NCBI RefSeq assembly: GCF_013449725.1 | Contig: NZ_JACCFF010000001.1 | Span: forward strand, 124,001 to 188,000 | Source of the DNA: Mycobacteroides sp. LB1 | GTDB lineage: Bacteria; Actinomycetota; Actinomycetes; Mycobacteriales; Mycobacteriaceae | DNA: 64,000 bases | Direction: 5' to 3' | Shown: positions 27,634-38,630 of the stretch, one piece after another | Numbering within the stretch: the stretch's first letter is position 1 | How the letters are laid out: every line of letters begins with the position of its first letter | Program-made: the position numbers and the translations under genes | Notes under the pieces: generated by a model | What the model was told of the DNA's origin: nothing | Databases searched by the model: none | The model's input: the letters and a program-made list of their open reading frames with translations, nothing else

Positions 27634-27993
27634 GTCGGCCAGCCACACCGCCGCCGAGTGACGTGCAGCCGGCTCGGCAAGCTGCTCATACCGGCCGCTT
27701 GCCCGGCCGCCCGCAGGGTTCCGGGTTCGATCATCGATGCCCAGTTCTTCACCCACACCCCGAGCGCTCGGCGCCGAGGGGATTCTGTGTAGCAACCTTT
27801 GCCTGTGTCATGACGCCTCCCTTCATGGCTCGCGACGCTGGCCAATCCTGGATTGTGCGAGATTTCCACGCAACTACTTGACGCCACCGGCAAAGGGCGC
27901 CGATTGTGAGGAATACCATATCGGGATATATCGTTAGTTTAGGTAATGTACTTTCAGAGTCCCAAAGAGCACCCTGTCGATTAGAGGCTGTCC
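27589..27993. other. 405-base region without an intact gene
   Basis: The region holds the hairpin array at its left end and an apparent rtcB remnant on the minus strand. Its right end is the leader of the carboxylic acid reductase operon and contains ATATCGGGATAT (27918-27929), a small inverted repeat that could be an operator, and TAATGT (27944-27949), a possible -10. Small frames of 62-87 residues on both strands were examined and do not look like intact proteins. Confidence 0.6.
27634..27811 (-). pseudogene. Possible remnant of an rtcB-type RNA ligase gene (5' end)
   Basis: On the minus strand an ATG at 27811 follows a strong GGGAGG ribosome binding site and reads 20 codons to a stop (MTQAKVATQNPLGAERSGCG). 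One frame over, the sequence continues VWVKNWASMIEPGTLRAAG, which resembles the start of RtcB (NWAS, a threonine, then QA spacing). After about 30 residues the similarity ends, and no metal-binding core follows. This suggests a frameshifted, truncated gene relic. Recognition is by eye only. Confidence 0.35.
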
Positions 27994-30900
27994 ATGACTG
28001 CGACCAACACCGAGACCGTCACGACCGACCCGCAGCTGGAGCAGCTGACCCGTCGTATCGAGAACCTGCGCGAGAGCGATCCCCAGTTCCGCGCCACGCG
28101 GCCCGACCCGGCAGTCGCCAAAGCGGTCCTGCAGCCAGGCCTACATCTCTCCGAAGCCATCGCGACCCTGATGACCGGTTACGCCGAGCGCCCTGCCCTC
28201 GGCGAGCGCGCGCGCGAACTCGTCGTCGACGCCGAGGGACGTACCACCCTGCGTCTCCTCCCCCGCTTTGACACTGTCACCTACGGTGAATTGTGGTCCC
28301 GCACAACATCTGTCGCCGCCTCCTGGCACCATGATCCGTCCCATCCTGTCAAGGGCGGCGACCTTGTCGCGACCCTCGGATTCACCAGCATCGACTACAC
28401 CGTGCTGGATCTCGCGATCATGATCCTCGGCGGCGTCGCGGTACCTCTGCAGACGAGTGCACCCACCTCGCAGTGGACCACCATTCTCGCCGAGGCCGAA
28501 CCCAATACTCTCGCCGTCAGCGTCGAATTGCTCAGCACTGCAGTGGAATCCGTACTCACCACGCCGTCGATCAAGCAGATCGTGGTCTTCGATTACACCC
28601 CCGAGGTCGACGAGCAACGCCAGGCCTTTGACGCCGCCCGCGCACGGCTCGCGGGAACCGGTATCGCGATCGAGACCCTCGATTCCGTGATCGCCCGCGG
28701 CACGGAGCTTCCCGGCGCACCGCTGTACGCGCCGGTCGCCGACGACGATCCGTTGGCGCTACTCATCTACACCTCCGGCAGCACCGGAGCCCCCAAGGGC
28801 GCCATGCACAGTGAAAATATCGTGCGCCGCTGGTGGATTCGCGAAGACGTCATGGCCGGTACCGAAAATCTGCCCATGATCGGCCTCAATTTCATGCCGA
28901 TGAGTCACATCATGGGCCGCGGCACCCTCACCTCCACCCTGTCAACCGGTGGCCTGGGGTACTTCGCCGCATCCAGCGACATGTCAACGCTTTTCGAAGA
29001 TATGGAGCTGATCCGACCCACCGCGCTCGCGCTGGTTCCCCGGGTCTGCGACATGGTCTTCCAGCGGTACCAGACCGAGGTGGATCGCCGTCTCGCCGGT
29101 GGTAACGCCGCCGATGCGGACTCGGTGTCCGCCGAGGTCAAGGCCGAGATCCGCGACAACCTCTTTGGGGGCCGGGTGCTGGCCGTCATGGTGGGCTCGG
29201 CGCCGCTGTCCGAGGAGCTAGGCGAATTCATCGAGTCCTGCTTCGAGCTGCATCTGACCGACGGCTACGGATCCACCGAGGCAGGCATGGTGTTCCGCGA
29301 CAGCATTGTGCAGCGCCCGCCGGTGATCGAGTACAAGCTCGTCGACGTGCCCGAGCTGGGCTACTTCTCCACCGACCAGCCGCATCCACGCGGTGAGCTG
29401 CTGCTGAAGACCGACGGAATGTTCCTCGGCTACTACAAGCGCCCCGAGGTGACAGCCGGCGTCTTCGACCAGGACGGCTTCTACATGACCGGCGATATCG
29501 TCGCCGAACTCGCGCACGACAACATCCAGATCATCGACCGTCGCAACAACGTCCTTAAGCTCTCCCAGGGCGAGTTCGTCGCGATCGCCAATCTGGAAGC
29601 CGAGTACGCCAACAGCCCTGTGGTGCACCAGATCTACGTGTACGGCAGCAGCGAGCGATCCTATCTGCTGGCGGTCGTGGTGCCGACACCTGAGGCTGTC
29701 GCCACCGCTCGGGGCGACGGGGCGGCCCTTAAGGCAACCATCGCGGACTCGCTGCAGGACATCGCCAAGGAAATCCAGCTGCAGTCCTACGAGGTCCCGC
29801 GCGACTTCATAGTCGAGCCGCAGCCCTTCACTCAGGGCAACGGTCTACTGACCGGGATCGCCAAGTTGGCACGCCCGAACCTCAAGGCGCACTATGGCGA
29901 TCGGCTGGAGCGGCTGTATACCGATATCGCCGAGCAGCAGGCCGCGGAGCTGCGTGCGCTGCACGGCGTGGACCCGGACAAGCCCGCGCTGGAGACGGTA
30001 CTCAAGGCCGCGCAAGCCCTACTCGGTGTCTCGTCGGCCGAGCTGTCTGGGCACGCACACTTCACCGATCTGGGCGGCGATTCGCTGTCCGCGTTGTCCT
30101 TCTCGGATCTGCTGCGCGACATCTTCGGCATCGAGGTACCCGTCGGCGTCATCGTCAGCGCCGCCAACGACCTCAGCGATATCGCGAAGTTCATTGACGA
30201 CCAACGTCATTCGGGAGGAACCCGGCCGACCGCCGAGACTGTGCACGGAGCCGGGCACACCGAGATCCGTGCGGCCGATCTGACCCTCGACAAATTCATC
30301 GACGAGGCCACACTGCAAGCGGCCCCGTCGCTCCCCAAATCGACCGGCGCACCACAGACCGTGCTACTCACCGGGTCCAACGGCTACCTCGGCCACTATC
30401 TGGCTCTTGAATGGCTTGAGCGTCTGGACAAGACAGATGGCAAGCTGATCGTTATCGTCCGCGGCAAGGATGCCGACGCCGCCTACCGGCGTCTAGAAGG
30501 TGCCTTCGACACCGGCGACACCGAACTACTCGAGCACTTCCGCTCGCTTGCGGACAAGCACCTTGAGGTGTTGGCCGGCGATATCGGCGACCCGGATCTG
30601 GGCCTTGATTCCGATACCTGGCAGCGGCTGGCCGACACCGTCGACCTCATCATCCACCCCGCCGCACTCGTCAACCATGTACTCCCTTACAAACAGCTAT
30701 TCGGCCCCAATGTCGTTGGCACCGCCGAGATCATCAAGCTCGCATTGACCACCAAAATCAAGCCCGTCACCTACTTGTCGACGGTAGCGGTCGCGGCGTA
30801 TGTCGATCCGACAACATTCGACGAAGAGTCCGATATCCGTCTCATCAGCGCCGCGCGCCCCGTCGACGAGCTGTACGCGAATGGCTACGGCAACAGCAAG

Positions 30901-31560
30901 TGGGCCGGTGAAGTGCTGCTACGCGAGGCACACGATCTGTGCGGCCTGCCCGTGGCCGTCTTCCGCTCCGACATGATCCTGGCCCACAGCCGCTACACCG
31001 GCCAGCTCAACGTCCCCGACCAGTTCACCCGACTGATCCTCAGCCTCATCGCCACCGGTATCGCCCCCGGCTCCTTCTATCAGGCACAGGCGACCGGTGA
31101 GCGTCCGCGTGCGCACTACGACGGCCTGCCGGGTGACTTCACTGCCGAGGCGATCACCACGTTGGGCACGCAGGTGACCGATGGATACGAAACCTACGAC
31201 TGCGTGAACCCGCATGCCGACGGACTCTCATTGGACAACTTCGTCGACTGGCTCATCGACGCCGGATACCCCATCCAGCGCATCGCCAACTACGGCGAGT
31301 GGTTCGACCGCTTCGACAGCGCCATCCGCGGCCTGCCCGAAAAACAGAAGCAGCATTCCCTGCTGCCCCTGCTCCACGCGTTCGAGCGGCCCCAGGGTGC
31401 CGAGGACCACGGCGTCGTTCCGGCCAAGCGCTTCCAGCACGCGGTGCAGGCCGCTGGAATCGGTCCGGCCGATCAGGACGGCGGTACCGACATTCCACAC
31501 CTGTCCGAGGAGCTGATCGTGAAGTACGCCAAGGACCTGGAACAACTCGGTCTGCTCTAA
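27994..31560 (+). CDS. car: Carboxylic acid reductase (CAR), copy 1
   Basis: The 1188-residue enzyme reduces carboxylic acids to aldehydes with ATP and NADPH. Domain order: adenylation domain (about 1-640; [13 protein letters not shown] near 260, DGYGSTEAG), phosphopantetheine carrier ([16 protein letters not shown] near 690-700), and an SDR-type reductase domain ([10 protein letters not shown] near 790, catalytic YGNSKW near 965). The carrier serine must be modified by a phosphopantetheinyl transferase. The ATG follows AGAGG by 8 bases. A paralogue follows after 42 bases. Mycobacterial CARs act on aromatic and fatty acids; the physiological substrate here is not known. Confidence 0.95.
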   Translation: MTATNTETVTTDPQLEQLTRRIENLRESDPQFRATRPDPAVAKAVLQPGLHLSEAIATLMTGYAERPALGERARELVVDAEGRTTLRLLPRFDTVTYGELWSRTTSVAASWHHDPSHPVKGGDLVATLGFTSIDYTVLDLAIMILGGVAVPLQTSAPTSQWTTILAEAEPNTLAVSVELLSTAVESVLTTPSIKQIVVFDYTPEVDEQRQAFDAARARLAGTGIAIETLDSVIARGTELPGAPLYAPVADDDPLALLIYTSGSTGAPKGAMHSENIVRRWWIREDVMAGTENLPMIGLNFMPMSHIMGRGTLTSTLSTGGLGYFAASSDMSTLFEDMELIRPTALALVPRVCDMVFQRYQTEVDRRLAGGNAADADSVSAEVKAEIRDNLFGGRVLAVMVGSAPLSEELGEFIESCFELHLTDGYGSTEAGMVFRDSIVQRPPVIEYKLVDVPELGYFSTDQPHPRGELLLKTDGMFLGYYKRPEVTAGVFDQDGFYMTGDIVAELAHDNIQIIDRRNNVLKLSQGEFVAIANLEAEYANSPVVHQIYVYGSSERSYLLAVVVPTPEAVATARGDGAALKATIADSLQDIAKEIQLQSYEVPRDFIVEPQPFTQGNGLLTGIAKLARPNLKAHYGDRLERLYTDIAEQQAAELRALHGVDPDKPALETVLKAAQALLGVSSAELSGHAHFTDLGGDSLSALSFSDLLRDIFGIEVPVGVIVSAANDLSDIAKFIDDQRHSGGTRPTAETVHGAGHTEIRAADLTLDKFIDEATLQAAPSLPKSTGAPQTVLLTGSNGYLGHYLALEWLERLDKTDGKLIVIVRGKDADAAYRRLEGAFDTGDTELLEHFRSLADKHLEVLAGDIGDPDLGLDSDTWQRLADTVDLIIHPAALVNHVLPYKQLFGPNVVGTAEIIKLALTTKIKPVTYLSTVAVAAYVDPTTFDEESDIRLISAARPVDELYANGYGNSKWAGEVLLREAHDLCGLPVAVFRSDMILAHSRYTGQLNVPDQFTRLILSLIATGIAPGSFYQAQATGERPRAHYDGLPGDFTAEAITTLGTQVTDGYETYDCVNPHADGLSLDNFVDWLIDAGYPIQRIANYGEWFDRFDSAIRGLPEKQKQHSLLPLLHAFERPQGAEDHGVVPAKRFQHAVQAAGIGPADQDGGTDIPHLSEELIVKYAKDLEQLGLL

Positions 31561-31602
31561 CCCGCGCGCTTACAGAATTCGAGGTTTCGTAAGCTCCCCG
31601 AT

Positions 31603-34600
31603 ATGACCATCGACGCCGCCGCTGACAACACCAAGGAAGCACGTCGTCAGCGATTGGGCGACCGCGTCAGGCGGCTGTTCACCGAAGATCCGCAATTCCT
31701 GGCCGCCAAACCCGATCCCGGGGTGGACGCTGCCGTCGCGGTACCGGGCATGCGCCTGGCCGAAGTGGTCACCGCGATCATGGACGGGTATGCCGACCGG
31801 CCGGCCCTCGGACACCGGGCCCAAGAACTCGTCACCGACGAGACCGGACGGTCGACGCTACGTGCACTGCCCGAGTTTGAGACCGTCACCTACGGAGAGC
31901 TGTGGGGTATGGCGCGCGCGCTGGCCTCCACCTGGTACCACGATCCCGTCCATCCGGTACGCGCCGGAGACTTCGTCGCGATGCTCGGCTTCACCAGCGT
32001 CGACTACACCGCGGTTGATCTCGCGTGTATCCATCTGGGCGCGGTAGCGGTTCCGTTGCAGACGAGCGCGCCCGCATCGAGCTGGACCGCGATACTGGCC
32101 GAATCCGAGCCCTCGGTGCTGGCCGTGAGCGCCGAATTATTGGATGTAGCAATGGAATCGGCGCTCGCCACGCCATCGCTACGACATATCACGGTCTTCG
32201 ACTATCACGCTGGTGTCGACGCGCAGCGAGAGAGCATCGAGACGGCGCAGCGCAGGATCTCCGAGGCCGGGCTGCCCATTGCCGTCGAGCCCATGTCTGC
32301 GGTGATAGGGCACGGGCGGGCTCTTCCGCAGGCCCCACTGTTCACCGCCGAAGACGATACCGATCCGCTGGCCCTGGTGATCTACACCTCGGGAAGTACC
32401 GGTACCCCCAAGGGCGCGACCTACACCGAGAAGATGGTCGCCAAACCATGGCTGCGGGCCGACACCCTGAGCTCCAAGGCCGAAATTCCGTTGATCAACC
32501 TGAATTTCATGCCGATGAGCCATGTGATGGGACGGGGCAGCCTGGTTACCGCACTGGCCTGCGGTGGCCTCGCCTACTTCGCTGCATCCAGCGATATGTC
32601 CACCCTGTTCGAGGACATCACCCTGACCCGCCCGACCGTGGTGACCCTTGTTCCCCGCGTGTGCGACATGCTCTTTCAGCGCTACCGCAACGAAGTGGAA
32701 CGCCGCGCCGGTATGGATTCCGCGGCCGATCCGGCTGCCCTCGACGCCGAGGTCAAGGCCGACATCCGTGAAAATCTGTTCGGCGGACGCGTTTTGACGA
32801 TCGTGTGCGGCTCGGCCCCGCTCTCGGAGGAGCTGGCCGCGTTCATCGAGTCCTGCCTGGATGCCCGCATCACCGACGGTTACGGGTCAACGGAGGCAGG
32901 TGTCATCGTGCGCAACGGCTGGATCCAGCGTCCACCCGTCATCGACTACAAACTCACCGACGTGCCCGAGCTGGGCTACTTCTCCACCGACAAACCACAC
33001 CCACGCGGCGAGCTGCTGGTGAAGGCCGAATCGGTATTCGGCGGGTATTTCAAGCGCCCGGATGTCACCGCCGACGTGTTCGATCCCGACGGCTACTACA
33101 AGACCGGGGACATCGTCGCCGAGCTGCAGCCCGACAAGATCCAGATCGTCGACCGCCGCAACAACGTCATCAAGCTCTCTCAGGGCGAGTTCGTCGCGAT
33201 CGCCAATCTCGAAGCCGAGTACGCCAACAGCCCACTGGTGCAACAGATCTGCGTCTACGGCAGCAGCGAGCGGTCCTATCTGCTGGCAGTCGTGGTGCCG
33301 ACACCCGAGGCACTCGAACTGAGCCAGGGTGATGACCAGTCACTTAAGCGCCTGCTCGCCGAGTCGCTACAGCAGATCGCTCGAGATGCCGAGCTGCAGC
33401 CCTACGAGGTGCCACGCGACTTCCTGGTGGAGGGTGAACCGTTCACGGCCGCCAACGGCCTGCTGACCGGTATCGCGAAGCTGGCGCGACCGAAGCTGCA
33501 TGAGAAGTACGGTGCCCGCCTGGAACAGCTGTACTCCGATATCGCAATCGCGCAGGCGCTGGAATTGCAGGCCCTGCACTCGGCGGGACACGAGGGCAAG
33601 CCTGTCCTGGACACCGTGCAGCGCGCGGCAACGGCGCTCCTGGGTCTGGCCACCGGGGACGTCAGTCCGGACGCTCACTTCATCGACCTTGGCGGTGATT
33701 CGCTGTCCGCGTTGTCCTTCTCGGATCTGCTGCGCGACATCTTCGCCGTGGAAATTCCGGTTGGCGATATCGTCAGCGCCGCCAACGATCTGACCGCCAT
33801 CGCGCGCATTGTGGAGACACAACGTGACTCCGGTTCTGTGCGTCCCACCGCCGAGTCGGTGCACGGTGTCGGGCACACCGAGATCCGTGCGGCCGATCTG
33901 ACCCTCGACAAATTCATCGACGAGGCCACGCTGCAGGCTGCCCCGTCGCTCCCCAAATCGACCGGCGCACCACAGACCGTGCTACTCACCGGGTCCAACG
34001 GCTACCTCGGCCGATTTCTCGCGCTGGAATGGCTTGAGCGCCTAGACAAGACGGACGGCAAGCTGATCGCCATCGTCCGCGGCAAGGACACCCAGGCCGC
34101 ATATGAGCGACTCGAAGATGCCTTCGACAGCGGCGACGCCGAACTGCTCAAGCACTTCCGGTCACTGGCCGACAAGCACCTCGAAGTGCTCCCCGGCGAT
34201 ATCGGCGACCCGGACCTGGGCCTTGATTCCGACACCTGGCAGCACCTGGCCGACACCGTCGACCTCATCATCCACCCCGCCGCACTCGTCAACCATGTAC
34301 TCCCCTACAAACAGCTATTCGGCCCCAATGTCGTTGGCACCGCCGAGATCATCAAGCTCGCATTGACCACCAAAATCAAGCCCGTCACCTACTTGTCCAC
34401 CGTCGCCGTGGCAATCTCGGTGGACCCCAAGGTGTTCGACGAGGACGCCGATATCCGCACCATCAGCGCGATCCGCCCGATCGACGACGGGTACGCGAAT
34501 GGCTACGGCAACAGCAAGTGGGCCAGTGAAGTGCTGCTACGCGAGGCACACGATCTGTGCGGCCTGCCCGTGGCCGTCTTCCGCTCCGACATGATCCTGG

Positions 34601-35148
34601 CCCACAGCCGCTACACCGGCCAGCTCAACGTCCCCGACCAGTTCACCCGACTGATCCTCAGCCTCATCGCCACCGGTATCGCCCCCGGCTCCTTCTATCA
34701 GGCACAGGCCACGGGAGAACGCCCACTCGCCCACTACGACGGCCTGCCAGCAGATTTCACGGCTTCGGCCATCACCGCACTCCGCGCCATCGAGGGCTTC
34801 CACACCTACGATTCGGTGAACCCACACGCCGACGGAGTCTCATTGGACAGCTTCGTCGACTGGCTCATCGACGCCGGATACCCCATCCAGCGCATCGCCA
34901 AGTACAGCGAATGGTTCGACCGCTTCGACACCGCCATCCGCGGCCTGCCCGAAAAGCAGAAGCAGCACTCGCTACTCCCACTGCTACACGCGTACCGGTA
35001 TTCACAGCACGCGCATAACGGGGCCTTCCTGCCCGCGGTCAGATTCCGTGAGGGCGTGCAATCCGCCCAGAACACCGATATCCCCCACCTCACCCGGGAG
35101 CTCGTCGTCAAGTACGCGACGGACCTGAAGCAGCTCGGGCTGCTGTAG
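31603..35148 (+). CDS. car: Carboxylic acid reductase (CAR), copy 2
   Basis: The 1181-residue enzyme has the same order as copy 1: adenylation ([22 protein letters not shown]), carrier ([16 protein letters not shown]) and reductase ([16 protein letters not shown]). It starts 42 bases after copy 1, so the two form an operon. The adenylation half differs clearly from copy 1, while long parts of the reductase half are identical at base level, as noted in the findings. The adenylation difference suggests distinct acid preference with a shared reduction step. An inverted repeat (35173-35211) follows the stop. Confidence 0.95.
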   Translation: MTIDAAADNTKEARRQRLGDRVRRLFTEDPQFLAAKPDPGVDAAVAVPGMRLAEVVTAIMDGYADRPALGHRAQELVTDETGRSTLRALPEFETVTYGELWGMARALASTWYHDPVHPVRAGDFVAMLGFTSVDYTAVDLACIHLGAVAVPLQTSAPASSWTAILAESEPSVLAVSAELLDVAMESALATPSLRHITVFDYHAGVDAQRESIETAQRRISEAGLPIAVEPMSAVIGHGRALPQAPLFTAEDDTDPLALVIYTSGSTGTPKGATYTEKMVAKPWLRADTLSSKAEIPLINLNFMPMSHVMGRGSLVTALACGGLAYFAASSDMSTLFEDITLTRPTVVTLVPRVCDMLFQRYRNEVERRAGMDSAADPAALDAEVKADIRENLFGGRVLTIVCGSAPLSEELAAFIESCLDARITDGYGSTEAGVIVRNGWIQRPPVIDYKLTDVPELGYFSTDKPHPRGELLVKAESVFGGYFKRPDVTADVFDPDGYYKTGDIVAELQPDKIQIVDRRNNVIKLSQGEFVAIANLEAEYANSPLVQQICVYGSSERSYLLAVVVPTPEALELSQGDDQSLKRLLAESLQQIARDAELQPYEVPRDFLVEGEPFTAANGLLTGIAKLARPKLHEKYGARLEQLYSDIAIAQALELQALHSAGHEGKPVLDTVQRAATALLGLATGDVSPDAHFIDLGGDSLSALSFSDLLRDIFAVEIPVGDIVSAANDLTAIARIVETQRDSGSVRPTAESVHGVGHTEIRAADLTLDKFIDEATLQAAPSLPKSTGAPQTVLLTGSNGYLGRFLALEWLERLDKTDGKLIAIVRGKDTQAAYERLEDAFDSGDAELLKHFRSLADKHLEVLPGDIGDPDLGLDSDTWQHLADTVDLIIHPAALVNHVLPYKQLFGPNVVGTAEIIKLALTTKIKPVTYLSTVAVAISVDPKVFDEDADIRTISAIRPIDDGYANGYGNSKWASEVLLREAHDLCGLPVAVFRSDMILAHSRYTGQLNVPDQFTRLILSLIATGIAPGSFYQAQATGERPLAHYDGLPADFTASAITALRAIEGFHTYDSVNPHADGVSLDSFVDWLIDAGYPIQRIAKYSEWFDRFDTAIRGLPEKQKQHSLLPLLHAYRYSQHAHNGAFLPAVRFREGVQSAQNTDIPHLTRELVVKYATDLKQLGLL

Positions 35149-35172
35149 TCGCGCGAATTTCTGTGTCCCGCT

Positions 35173-35211
35173 TTCAATTCCGGGTGACACCGGCGAAAGC
35201 CCGGATTTGAA
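35173..35211. terminator. Inverted repeat after the CAR operon
   Basis: Arms 35173-35184 (TTCAATTCCGGG) and 35200-35211 (CCCGGATTTGAA) pair at 11 of 12 positions around a 15-base loop. It lies 24 bases after the CAR stop and 27 bases before the SnoaL-like ATG, so it may terminate the CAR transcript or lie in the promoter of the next gene. Confidence 0.5.
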
Positions 35212-35238
35212 AACGCTCCCGGTGTTACTGTCCCCGCC

Positions 35239-35739
35239 ATGGGACAGTGGTCACGGGACGAACTGCAGAGCATGTTCGACCATCACCTGCGGGTGGTCGA
35301 GGAGATAGGCCCGAAGGGCGACTGGGCCAAGTACGCCGATCTGTTCGCCGAGGACGCCACCTATATCGAACCGACTTACGGCACCTTCGAGGGCCGTGCA
35401 GCCATCCGTGAGTCGATGGTCAAGACCATGTCCGAATTCCCAGGGGTGGAGATGCCCCACTACTTCTCCAACTGGCACGTGGTCGACGAGGAGCACGGCT
35501 GGGTCATCTGCGAGCTGGTCAACCGGATGAAGGACCCCGGCGACGGAAGCGTCTGGGAAGCAACGAATATCAGCATCTTCCGTTACGCCGGCGACAATCA
35601 CTGGGCCAACGAGGAAGACGTCTACAACCCGATGCAGTTCATGGTGGCCATCCAGGGCTACGTGCAGCGCAGCAGTGAGCTGGGCTCGCTGTCCTCTTCG
35701 GCAGAGACGTTCGGGAAAAACATGGGGTGGCTCGGCTAA
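35239..35739 (+). CDS. SnoaL-like (NTF2-fold) protein
   Basis: The 166-residue protein has the cone-shaped NTF2-fold pattern: DWAKYADLFAEDATYIEPTYGTFEGRAAIRESM at the N-side, then alternating strands with WEATNISIFRYAGD. The fold includes SnoaL polyketide cyclases, steroid isomerases and many limonene-epoxide-hydrolase relatives; no catalytic set is clear enough to choose. It shares the 4-base end overlap with the convergent amidohydrolase. It could act on the aldehyde or acid chemistry of the neighbouring CAR genes, but this is not shown. Confidence 0.82.
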   Translation: MGQWSRDELQSMFDHHLRVVEEIGPKGDWAKYADLFAEDATYIEPTYGTFEGRAAIRESMVKTMSEFPGVEMPHYFSNWHVVDEEHGWVICELVNRMKDPGDGSVWEATNISIFRYAGDNHWANEEDVYNPMQFMVAIQGYVQRSSELGSLSSSAETFGKNMGWLG

Positions 35740-37487
35740 CGCGCGGCGAGGAACCGCCCGGCCTTCACCGTACTGCCAAAGCCATCGACAAAGGTGCCGT
35801 AGGAGTAGAGCCGCTGCCCACCGACGACCGTGGCAGCGATCGCCCCGTCGTTGCGGCATACCTGCCGAGATACCCCGAATTCCGTCATGTACTCCTCGTG
35901 GTACCCCTCAAGTGAATCATCAAGGCCCACAGGGTCGATCACGGTGATATCGGCGGTATCGCCAATGCGGAGCCGCCCGGCATCCAGGCCGTACCACTCA
36001 CCGAGCTCACCGGTCAGCCGGTGCACCGCGGCTTCCAATGGCATGAACGGCTTGCCCGCCTCGCAGGCCTCCTTGACGCGCTTAAGCAACCGAAGCCCGG
36101 CGTTGTAGAAGGACATGTTGCGCAGGTGTGCACCGGAGTCGTTGTTGCCCAACTGGAAATGCCGATACTTGATGGCTTCGTTGAGAACGTCGGTACGGTC
36201 GTTGGCAATGGTGGTATGCCAGCGCACCTTCCCGGGGTGCTCGGCAACCAGGTCGAGGAAGGCGTCCACCGGCTGTACGCCGCGGGCGTCGGCCACCTGG
36301 CCGAAGGACTTGCCCACCACCGATTCATCGGGGCAGCCGACGATCTCGGTGTCGTACATATCGCGGTTCCAGGCCACCACCCCGTACTTCTGGGCCATCT
36401 CCTTGCGGAACCGCCGCCGGTACCCCTCATCCTTGAATAGGTCGACCCGCTGGAGCTGATCGCGGATATCCAACGCCGCCGTGCCCGAGGCGAACTCCTC
36501 GAAGATCACCAGATCCATACCGTCGGAGTACAGATGGAAAGGTACCGCCAGCAGCTGAAAATTGACCTGGGAGCGCAGCAGCGGGTTGAGGGCACCGGTC
36601 GCCGCCTTGAGGAGTGTTATCACCGACCGGTTGCTCTTCAGATCGAAGGCGGCCAGCAGCGTGGTCTTGAGCGCGCGGCGCCAGGGACGGGCACCGCTGA
36701 GCAGGAAATGCATGACCGTCTCGGGCCGCTTCTCCACATCGAGATTCGACTGCACGACGGCGCCGCGCCGCCGGACCACGTCATAGAGAGCCCCGTACTC
36801 GCGCCAGGTCGCATATGTGGACGGCAACTGTCGGCCCGCGAACCGCGTGCCTTCCAGCTTGGAGAAGCGCAGCCGGTCGGTGGACAACCCGGCGAATCCG
36901 GCGTCGAGCGCATCGGCCACCATGGCGCGCATCCGAGCCAGCTCCTCGGATGTGGGCCGCTCCTCATAATCGGTGGCACGCGCGAGACCCATCACCGCCG
37001 CACGGATATCGGAATGTCCGATGAGTGTCGCGACGTTGGCGCCCAGCGGAAGTGACTCGATGGCCTCGCGGTATCCGCGTGGCCCGTCCCAATCCTTGTG
37101 CTCCTTGAGGGCCGAGTGCACCGCATCCCAGGGCAGAGCCTCCACCCGGGCGAACAGGTCGGCGACATCCTCCGGTTCGGCGTACACCGCGGACATCGAG
37201 CAGTTGCCGTAAACGACGGAGGTGACGCCGTGGCGCACAGATTCGCCGAGCCCAGGACTGACAAGCACCTCGGCGTCGTAGTGGGTGTGCACGTCGATCA
37301 TGCCGGGGATGACCCATTTGCCGTCGGCCTCGATGACCTCATCGGCATCGGCGCCCGACAGATCGTGGGCCATGGCCACCACTTTGCCGCCGCGGACCCC
37401 GATATCCAAGGCTTGGCCGGGCGCACCCGTCCCGTCGAATACCAAGCCGCCGCGCACCAGCAGGTCAAATGTCGCCATAGGCTCCAT
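35736..37487 (-). CDS. Amidohydrolase family 3 / N-acyl-D-amino-acid deacylase-like protein
   Basis: The 583-residue protein is an amidohydrolase: IPGMIDVHTHYDAE gives the first metal ligands, GNCSMS, SNLDVEKRPE, GNNDSGAH (conserved Asp), and a C-terminal beta-sandwich with RIGDTADITVIDP. Strong similarity in layout to D-aminoacylases (dau family) and related hydrolases that cleave acyl groups or hydantoin-like rings. ATG 37487 has GGGG 8 bases upstream; ATG 37478 is an alternative. Transcribed alone toward the SnoaL-like gene. Cytosolic, no signal peptide. Confidence 0.9.
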   Translation of the reverse strand: MEPMATFDLLVRGGLVFDGTGAPGQALDIGVRGGKVVAMAHDLSGADADEVIEADGKWVIPGMIDVHTHYDAEVLVSPGLGESVRHGVTSVVYGNCSMSAVYAEPEDVADLFARVEALPWDAVHSALKEHKDWDGPRGYREAIESLPLGANVATLIGHSDIRAAVMGLARATDYEERPTSEELARMRAMVADALDAGFAGLSTDRLRFSKLEGTRFAGRQLPSTYATWREYGALYDVVRRRGAVVQSNLDVEKRPETVMHFLLSGARPWRRALKTTLLAAFDLKSNRSVITLLKAATGALNPLLRSQVNFQLLAVPFHLYSDGMDLVIFEEFASGTAALDIRDQLQRVDLFKDEGYRRRFRKEMAQKYGVVAWNRDMYDTEIVGCPDESVVGKSFGQVADARGVQPVDAFLDLVAEHPGKVRWHTTIANDRTDVLNEAIKYRHFQLGNNDSGAHLRNMSFYNAGLRLLKRVKEACEAGKPFMPLEAAVHRLTGELGEWYGLDAGRLRIGDTADITVIDPVGLDDSLEGYHEEYMTEFGVSRQVCRNDGAIAATVVGGQRLYSYGTFVDGFGSTVKAGRFLAAR

Positions 37488-37582
37488 GGTCAATACCCCG
37501 TTCGATCAGCAGATACCCAGCCTATCCCGCAATCCGATTCACATCTTCACAGATGCTTCACAATCGATTGCTACCGTGCGGC

Positions 37583-38371
37583 ATGAACGACAACCTGCCA
37601 CGCACGCCCATCATTGGACCGGCAGCCTGGGTTGCACATTTCGAGCGGAACCGCCGGCTCAACCGCGAGATCGACGCCGCCATCAACTGGCGTGCCGACA
37701 CCGCGCTACCATCGGAAACCGCACTGGCAGTGGGGCGTTCCCTGCAACGTTTCGAGATCGGCGAACGCGGCGACGGTGAGGTGCTGTTACGCAAGGCACG
37801 CGCAGGCGATCCCGAATACGCGAAGGCGCTCGAACTGTTCGTCGCCGAGGAACAGCAACACGCCCATCTGCTGGGCCGAAGCCTGGAGCACCTGGGTGTG
37901 CCGCCCCTCTCAACGCATTGGTCGAACTCGGTGTTCGTGACCGCTCGCAGGATGTTCACGCTGCGATGGGAGGTGATGGTGCTGACGGTGGCCGAGGTGA
38001 TCGCACTGAGCTACTACGGCGCCTTGTCGCAGTGCGGCGACCCTGCGGTGGAGGCCATGTCGCGGCGAATCGTCGATGACGAGCACCAGCACGTGGCCTT
38101 CCAGATCGACTCCCTGCAAAGGGGATTCATCCGCATGCCGATCGGCATGCGGATGCTGGTGCGCGGGATATGGATGATCCTGGCAGCAGGTACCACCGCC
38201 GTGGTCCTGCTGGATCACGGCGGTGCGCTGCGGGTGTGCGGCTGGACCCGCGCACGTTTCGCCCGCGCGGCCGGCCGCGATTTCCGGCGAGTGTCGCGAG
38301 ATGCCCTGCTTAGCCGTCGAAAACGATCTGCACCCGATCCGATTCCGGCAGTGTCTGGCATGCCAAGGTGA
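37583..38371 (+). CDS. Ferritin-like diiron-carboxylate protein
   Basis: The 262-residue protein is helical with two ExxH-type pairs: AEEQQHAHLLGR near residue 97 and DDEHQHVAFQID near 162, plus a preceding glutamate (GERGDGEV, EVIAL). This fits a four-helix diiron fold of the ferritin-like class. A helix MLVRGIWMILAAGTTAVVLL near the C-terminus could bind the membrane, followed by a basic tail. The ATG at 37583 is preferred over the longer frame from 37553. Its 3' end overlaps the convergent ferredoxin by 62 bases. Function probably oxidation or hydroxylation; the substrate is not known. Confidence 0.78.
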   Translation: MNDNLPRTPIIGPAAWVAHFERNRRLNREIDAAINWRADTALPSETALAVGRSLQRFEIGERGDGEVLLRKARAGDPEYAKALELFVAEEQQHAHLLGRSLEHLGVPPLSTHWSNSVFVTARRMFTLRWEVMVLTVAEVIALSYYGALSQCGDPAVEAMSRRIVDDEHQHVAFQIDSLQRGFIRMPIGMRMLVRGIWMILAAGTTAVVLLDHGGALRVCGWTRARFARAAGRDFRRVSRDALLSRRKRSAPDPIPAVSGMPR

Positions 38372-38630
38372 ACCCCTCGGCCACCTCGCTGTCGATGAGC
38401 GATTCGTTCATCAGCATCCGCGTCTGACCCGATATCACCGAACACATACAGGTGGCACAGGCGGATTCGCGGCACACGTAGGGGGCGTCTATCCCCGCGT
38501 CCAGGAGCACGTCGAGCAGCTTCTTGCCCGCCGGCCAGTCGAGAACGTGTGTGCTCCCATAGATTTCGACCTCCAGGACTGTGTTCCCGGTGATTCCGCT
38601 GCTGGTGATCCGAATTGCTTCGGCCGTCAC
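38310..38630 (-). CDS. Plant-type [2Fe-2S] ferredoxin
   Basis: The 106-residue protein carries the ferredoxin cluster motif CRESACATC (CX4CX2C) and a fourth cysteine 29 residues later in LACQ. It is a small soluble electron carrier. The start is GTG at 38630, overlapping the stop of the PF10118 gene (GTGA), so the two proteins are made together and the ferredoxin probably supplies electrons to that di-metal protein. A longer frame to 38705 is inside the neighbour. The tail ends EGFTLACQTLPESDRVQIVFDG. Confidence 0.92.
   Translation of the reverse strand: MTAEAIRITSSGITGNTVLEVEIYGSTHVLDWPAGKKLLDVLLDAGIDAPYVCRESACATCMCSVISGQTRMLMNESLIDSEVAEGFTLACQTLPESDRVQIVFDG

Noticed and set aside
27627..27893. 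84- and 87-codon frames on both strands in the intergenic gap
   Set aside because: Neither reads as a full protein; the minus frame contains only the short RtcB-like stretch reported as a remnant.
27931..27950. TTAGTTTAGG before CAR as an IdeR box
   Set aside because: Only the first ten bases resemble the consensus; the second half does not match.
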